Shown here piece after piece: positions 60,962 to 64,000 of a stretch of DNA of 64,000 bases; positions within the stretch are counted from its first letter, which is position 1; each line of letters opens with the position of its first letter. A program made the translations under genes and the position numbers. The notes beneath the pieces were generated by a model, which searched no databases, was not told the DNA's origin, and saw only the letters and a list, made by a program, of their open reading frames with translations. Source of the stretch: an uncultured Erythrobacter sp. (lineage in GTDB: Bacteria > Pseudomonadota > Alphaproteobacteria > Sphingomonadales > Sphingomonadaceae); NCBI GenBank assembly GCA_947495555.1, contig CANLZI010000001.1:2022861-2086860 (forward strand). Direction: 5' to 3'.

Positions 60962-61489
60962 CTAGGCCGCGCCGCGCTCGATCGCCTCGACAACCACCTG
61001 ACGGGCTTCTGCAGCATCGCCCCATTTGCCCACCCGGACCCACTTTTCAGGCTCAAGATCCTTATAATGGGTGAAGAAGTGCTCGATCTGCTGAAGGATG
61101 ATCGAGGGCAAGTCCTTCGTCTCACCAACATCAGAATAATAGGGGAAGGTCGTGTCCACCGGCACGCAAATCAGCTTTTCATCGCCGCCATGCTCGTCTT
61201 CCAGATTGAGCACGCCAATCGGGCGAGATCGCACCACGCAGCCAGCGATAAACGGGCTGCGCGCAATCACGAGCGCGTCCAGCGGATCGCCATCGGGTGA
61301 CAAGGTGTGCGGAATAAAGCCGTAATTGGCCGGATAGCGCATCGGCGTGTGCAGAATTCGGTCGACAAATAGCGCGCCTGATTCCTTGTCGAATTCATAC
61401 TTCACCGGTTCGCCGCCCGTGGGAACTTCGATGATGACATTCAAATCTTCAGGAGGATTGGTACCGGTGGAAATCTTGTCGATGCGCAT
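60962..61489 (-). CDS. ppa: inorganic pyrophosphatase
   Basis: VIIEVPTGGEPVKYEFDKESGALFVDRILHTPMRYPANYGFIPHTLSPDGDPLDALVI. Confidence 0.97.
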   Translation of the reverse strand: MRIDKISTGTNPPEDLNVIIEVPTGGEPVKYEFDKESGALFVDRILHTPMRYPANYGFIPHTLSPDGDPLDALVIARSPFIAGCVVRSRPIGVLNLEDEHGGDEKLICVPVDTTFPYYSDVGETKDLPSIILQQIEHFFTHYKDLEPEKWVRVGKWGDAAEARQVVVEAIERGAA

Positions 61490-61627
61490 GGAGGAGCTTT
61501 CTGTTCAATAAAATCGATTCCGGTCGTCATGCCGGATTGATATTTGGCCCCTCTCCCAAGGTGTGAAGGCCCAATAGCGGGAGGAGCGGCATTGCGAAAG
61601 GGCTTCCTTGCCCCTAATCGCAGCGGA

Positions 61628-62959
61628 ATGAGCAAGAACACGCCAAAAGCCATCCGCGGCACGCAGGATATTTTCGGACCCGACGCCGAGGCATTTGCCT
61701 ATGTGGTTGAGACCTTTGAACGGGTCCGTAAGCTGTACCGGTTCCGCCGGATCGAAATGCCGGTGTTTGAAAAGACCGAAGTGTTTGCCCGCTCGCTGGG
61801 CGAAACCACCGATGTGGTGTCGAAGGAAATGTATTCCTTCGAAGATCGCGGCGGAGATTCGCTCACCCTTCGGCCCGAGTTTACCGCCGGAATTGCTCGC
61901 GCTTTTCTGACCAATGGTTGGCAGCAGCATGCACCACTGAAAGTTGGCACGCATGGCCCGCTGTTCCGGTACGAGCGTCCACAAAAGGGGCGCTATCGCC
62001 AGTTCCACCAGATCGATGCAGAAATCATTGGCGCGGCCGAACCGCAAGCCGATGTGGAGCTGCTCGCCATGGCCGATCAATTGCTCAAGGAATTGGGAAT
62101 TGAAGGCGTAACCTTGCACCTCAACACTTTGGGCGATGGAGAAAGCCGCGAGGCGTGGCGCGCTGCTCTGATCGACTATTTTCGCGGCGTGAAGGACCAG
62201 TTGAGCGAGGATTCGCAAGAGCGGCTGGAGAAAAATCCGCTCCGCATTCTCGACAGCAAGGATCGCCGCGACCAGCCATTCCTGCCCGATGCGCCCAAGA
62301 TTGATGCGTTCTTGTCCGACGAAGCGCGCGCGTTCTTCGAAGCGGTTACCAGCGGCTTGGACGCAGCTGGAGTGAAATGGGTGCGGGCCGAAAATCTGGT
62401 GCGGGGGCTCGATTACTACCGCCACACCGCATTTGAATTCATTCCCGAAGAAGGCTCTGCAGCTGCAGACGCACTGGGCGCACAAAGCACGGTGCTGGGC
62501 GGCGGTCGCTATGATGGTCTGATCGAAAATCTGGGCGGCGCTCCGACACCAGCTGTTGGCTGGGCTGCAGGTATCGAGCGGCTGGCTATGCTTGTCGGTG
62601 AGCTTGAGGCAGAGAATCTCGACGTCGCGATTATCCCGATGGGAGACGCGGCACTTGCTCTTTCTCAGTCGCTCGCGGCAGAGCTGCGCGCGGCGCATTA
62701 TTCCGTAGAAATACTGGCGACGGGCAAGGCGAAGAAGCGGATGGCCCGCGCAAATGAAGCGGGCGCAGCTGCTGCGTTGGTTATTGGCGATGATGAAATC
62801 GCGGAAGGAACTGTCCAGTTCAAGGATATGCAAAGCGGCGCACAGTCTGAACTCAGCCGCGAAGGGATCCTTGAGCCGCTGATGGAATTGACCACTGCTC
62901 GCGACATGGCATTCCTGGATGACGAGATCGCATCGCTAGCCGATCTGGCTGACGAGTAA
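61628..62959 (+). CDS. hisS: histidine--tRNA ligase
   Basis: [42 protein letters not shown]. Confidence 0.96.
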   Translation: MSKNTPKAIRGTQDIFGPDAEAFAYVVETFERVRKLYRFRRIEMPVFEKTEVFARSLGETTDVVSKEMYSFEDRGGDSLTLRPEFTAGIARAFLTNGWQQHAPLKVGTHGPLFRYERPQKGRYRQFHQIDAEIIGAAEPQADVELLAMADQLLKELGIEGVTLHLNTLGDGESREAWRAALIDYFRGVKDQLSEDSQERLEKNPLRILDSKDRRDQPFLPDAPKIDAFLSDEARAFFEAVTSGLDAAGVKWVRAENLVRGLDYYRHTAFEFIPEEGSAAADALGAQSTVLGGGRYDGLIENLGGAPTPAVGWAAGIERLAMLVGELEAENLDVAIIPMGDAALALSQSLAAELRAAHYSVEILATGKAKKRMARANEAGAAAALVIGDDEIAEGTVQFKDMQSGAQSELSREGILEPLMELTTARDMAFLDDEIASLADLADE

Positions 62960-62964
62960 GCGAA

Positions 62965-64000
62965 GTGCAAATACCCGCTGAACGCCTTGATCAGATCGCG
63001 CATCGCTTTGCCGAGCTGGAGGCCCGCATGGCATCCGGCACGCTGGAGGGCGATGAATTTGTCCAGGCGAGCCGTGACTATGCCGAGCTGGAGCCGGTGG
63101 CGAAAATTGCTGCCGATGTGAAGGCTATGCATCAGGAAATTGCTGGACTGGAAGAGATGCTCTCCGACCCGGAAATGAAGGCGATGGCAGAGGATGAGTT
63201 GGCCGAGTTGCGCGCTCGTCTGCCCGATGCCGAGCGCGAGCTTGCAGTGAAATTGCTGCCTCGCGATAGCGCAGATGCACGGCCTGCTATGCTGGAAATT
63301 CGCGCCGGTACGGGCGGCGATGAGGCGGGATTGTTCGCGGGCGATTTGTTCCGCATGTATGAACGCTTTGCCGCCGAACAGGGCTGGAAGGTCGAGCCGG
63401 TCAGCATGAGCGCGAGCGAGGTTGGCGGGTTCAAGGAAATCGTTGCCAACGTCAAAGGCTCTGGCGTGTTCGCCAAGCTGAAGTTTGAAAGCGGGGTCCA
63501 CCGCGTCCAGCGTGTGCCAGTGACCGAAAGCGGTGGCCGAATTCATACCTCGGCTGCCACCGTGGCGGTGCTGCCAGAACCCGACGATGTCGACATTCAT
63601 ATCGATCCCACGGACCTAAAGATCGACACCTATCGCGCCAGCGGTGCGGGCGGCCAGCACGTCAACACCACCGACAGCGCGATCCGCATCACGCATGAAC
63701 CCAGCGGGTTGGTGGTGACTTGTCAGGATGGGCGCAGCCAGCACAAGAATCGCGAAAAGGCGATGCAAGTATTGCGCGCTCGATTGTTCGAGAAAACCCG
63801 CGACGAGGCGCAAGGGGCCGAGGCCGAAGCGCGTAAGGCGATGGTCGGCAGCGGAGACCGTTCAGAACGCATTCGGACCTACAATTACCCGCAGGGCCGC
63901 GTGACCGATCACCGGATTGGCCTGACCTTGCACAAGTTGGACGAGATCATCGCCGGATCGGGTCTTGGCGAGCTGGTCGACGCGCTGATTTCCGAGGACG
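62965..64000 (+). CDS. prfA: peptide chain release factor 1 (3' end beyond window)
   Basis: Own translation from GTG 62965: [51 protein letters not shown] motif [21 protein letters not shown]; absent from the ORF track because it runs off the window. Confidence 0.96.
   Translation, partial: MQIPAERLDQIAHRFAELEARMASGTLEGDEFVQASRDYAELEPVAKIAADVKAMHQEIAGLEEMLSDPEMKAMAEDELAELRARLPDAERELAVKLLPRDSADARPAMLEIRAGTGGDEAGLFAGDLFRMYERFAAEQGWKVEPVSMSASEVGGFKEIVANVKGSGVFAKLKFESGVHRVQRVPVTESGGRIHTSAATVAVLPEPDDVDIHIDPTDLKIDTYRASGAGGQHVNTTDSAIRITHEPSGLVVTCQDGRSQHKNREKAMQVLRARLFEKTRDEAQGAEAEARKAMVGSGDRSERIRTYNYPQGRVTDHRIGLTLHKLDEIIAGSGLGELVDALISED

Noticed and set aside
61505-62833. 442-codon ORF antisense to hisS
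   Set aside because: hisS on the plus strand has clear motifs; the minus-strand frame is open because of codon bias and shows no recognisable domain.

Overview
A 64 kb chromosomal window from an alphaproteobacterium. Gene content and protein style suggest Sphingomonadales, Erythrobacter-like; this is inference, as no database was searched. Most of it is ordinary core genome: pheST, prfC, glnK-amtB, argD-argF-hslO, queC, sodC, an OmpA-family porin, acp-spt (sphingolipid), a divK-like regulator, dksA, kynABU, gluQ, a PduO-type adenosyltransferase, mutS, maeB, trmB, ctrA, rpoN, lptB, ppa, hisS and prfA (cut by the window end). I saw no rRNA, tRNA, CRISPR array, IS element or intact prophage. The clearest non-core signal is a collapsed gene transfer agent/prophage module at ~24.55-25.74 kb: an intact TerS-like gene and the first ~95 codons of a large terminase joined directly to a DUF2793 tail-end protein. 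Other points of interest are: (i) a textbook sigma-54 promoter ahead of glnK-amtB, with rpoN in the same window; (ii) a nested, mutually exclusive inverted-repeat structure between amtB and the GMC oxidoreductase; (iii) a five-gene overlapping operon (DUF3572-HAD-RidA-GDPD-GNAT/COG3146-like) next to the acp-spt pair; (iv) a compact structured element after kynU; (v) GANTC and CtrA-like motifs upstream of ctrA; (vi) a 26-proline linker in the OmpA-like protein encoded by a 12-bp tandem repeat; (vii) a double cold-shock-domain protein with a Gly-rich tail. I did not find a convincing wholly new defence or mobile system.
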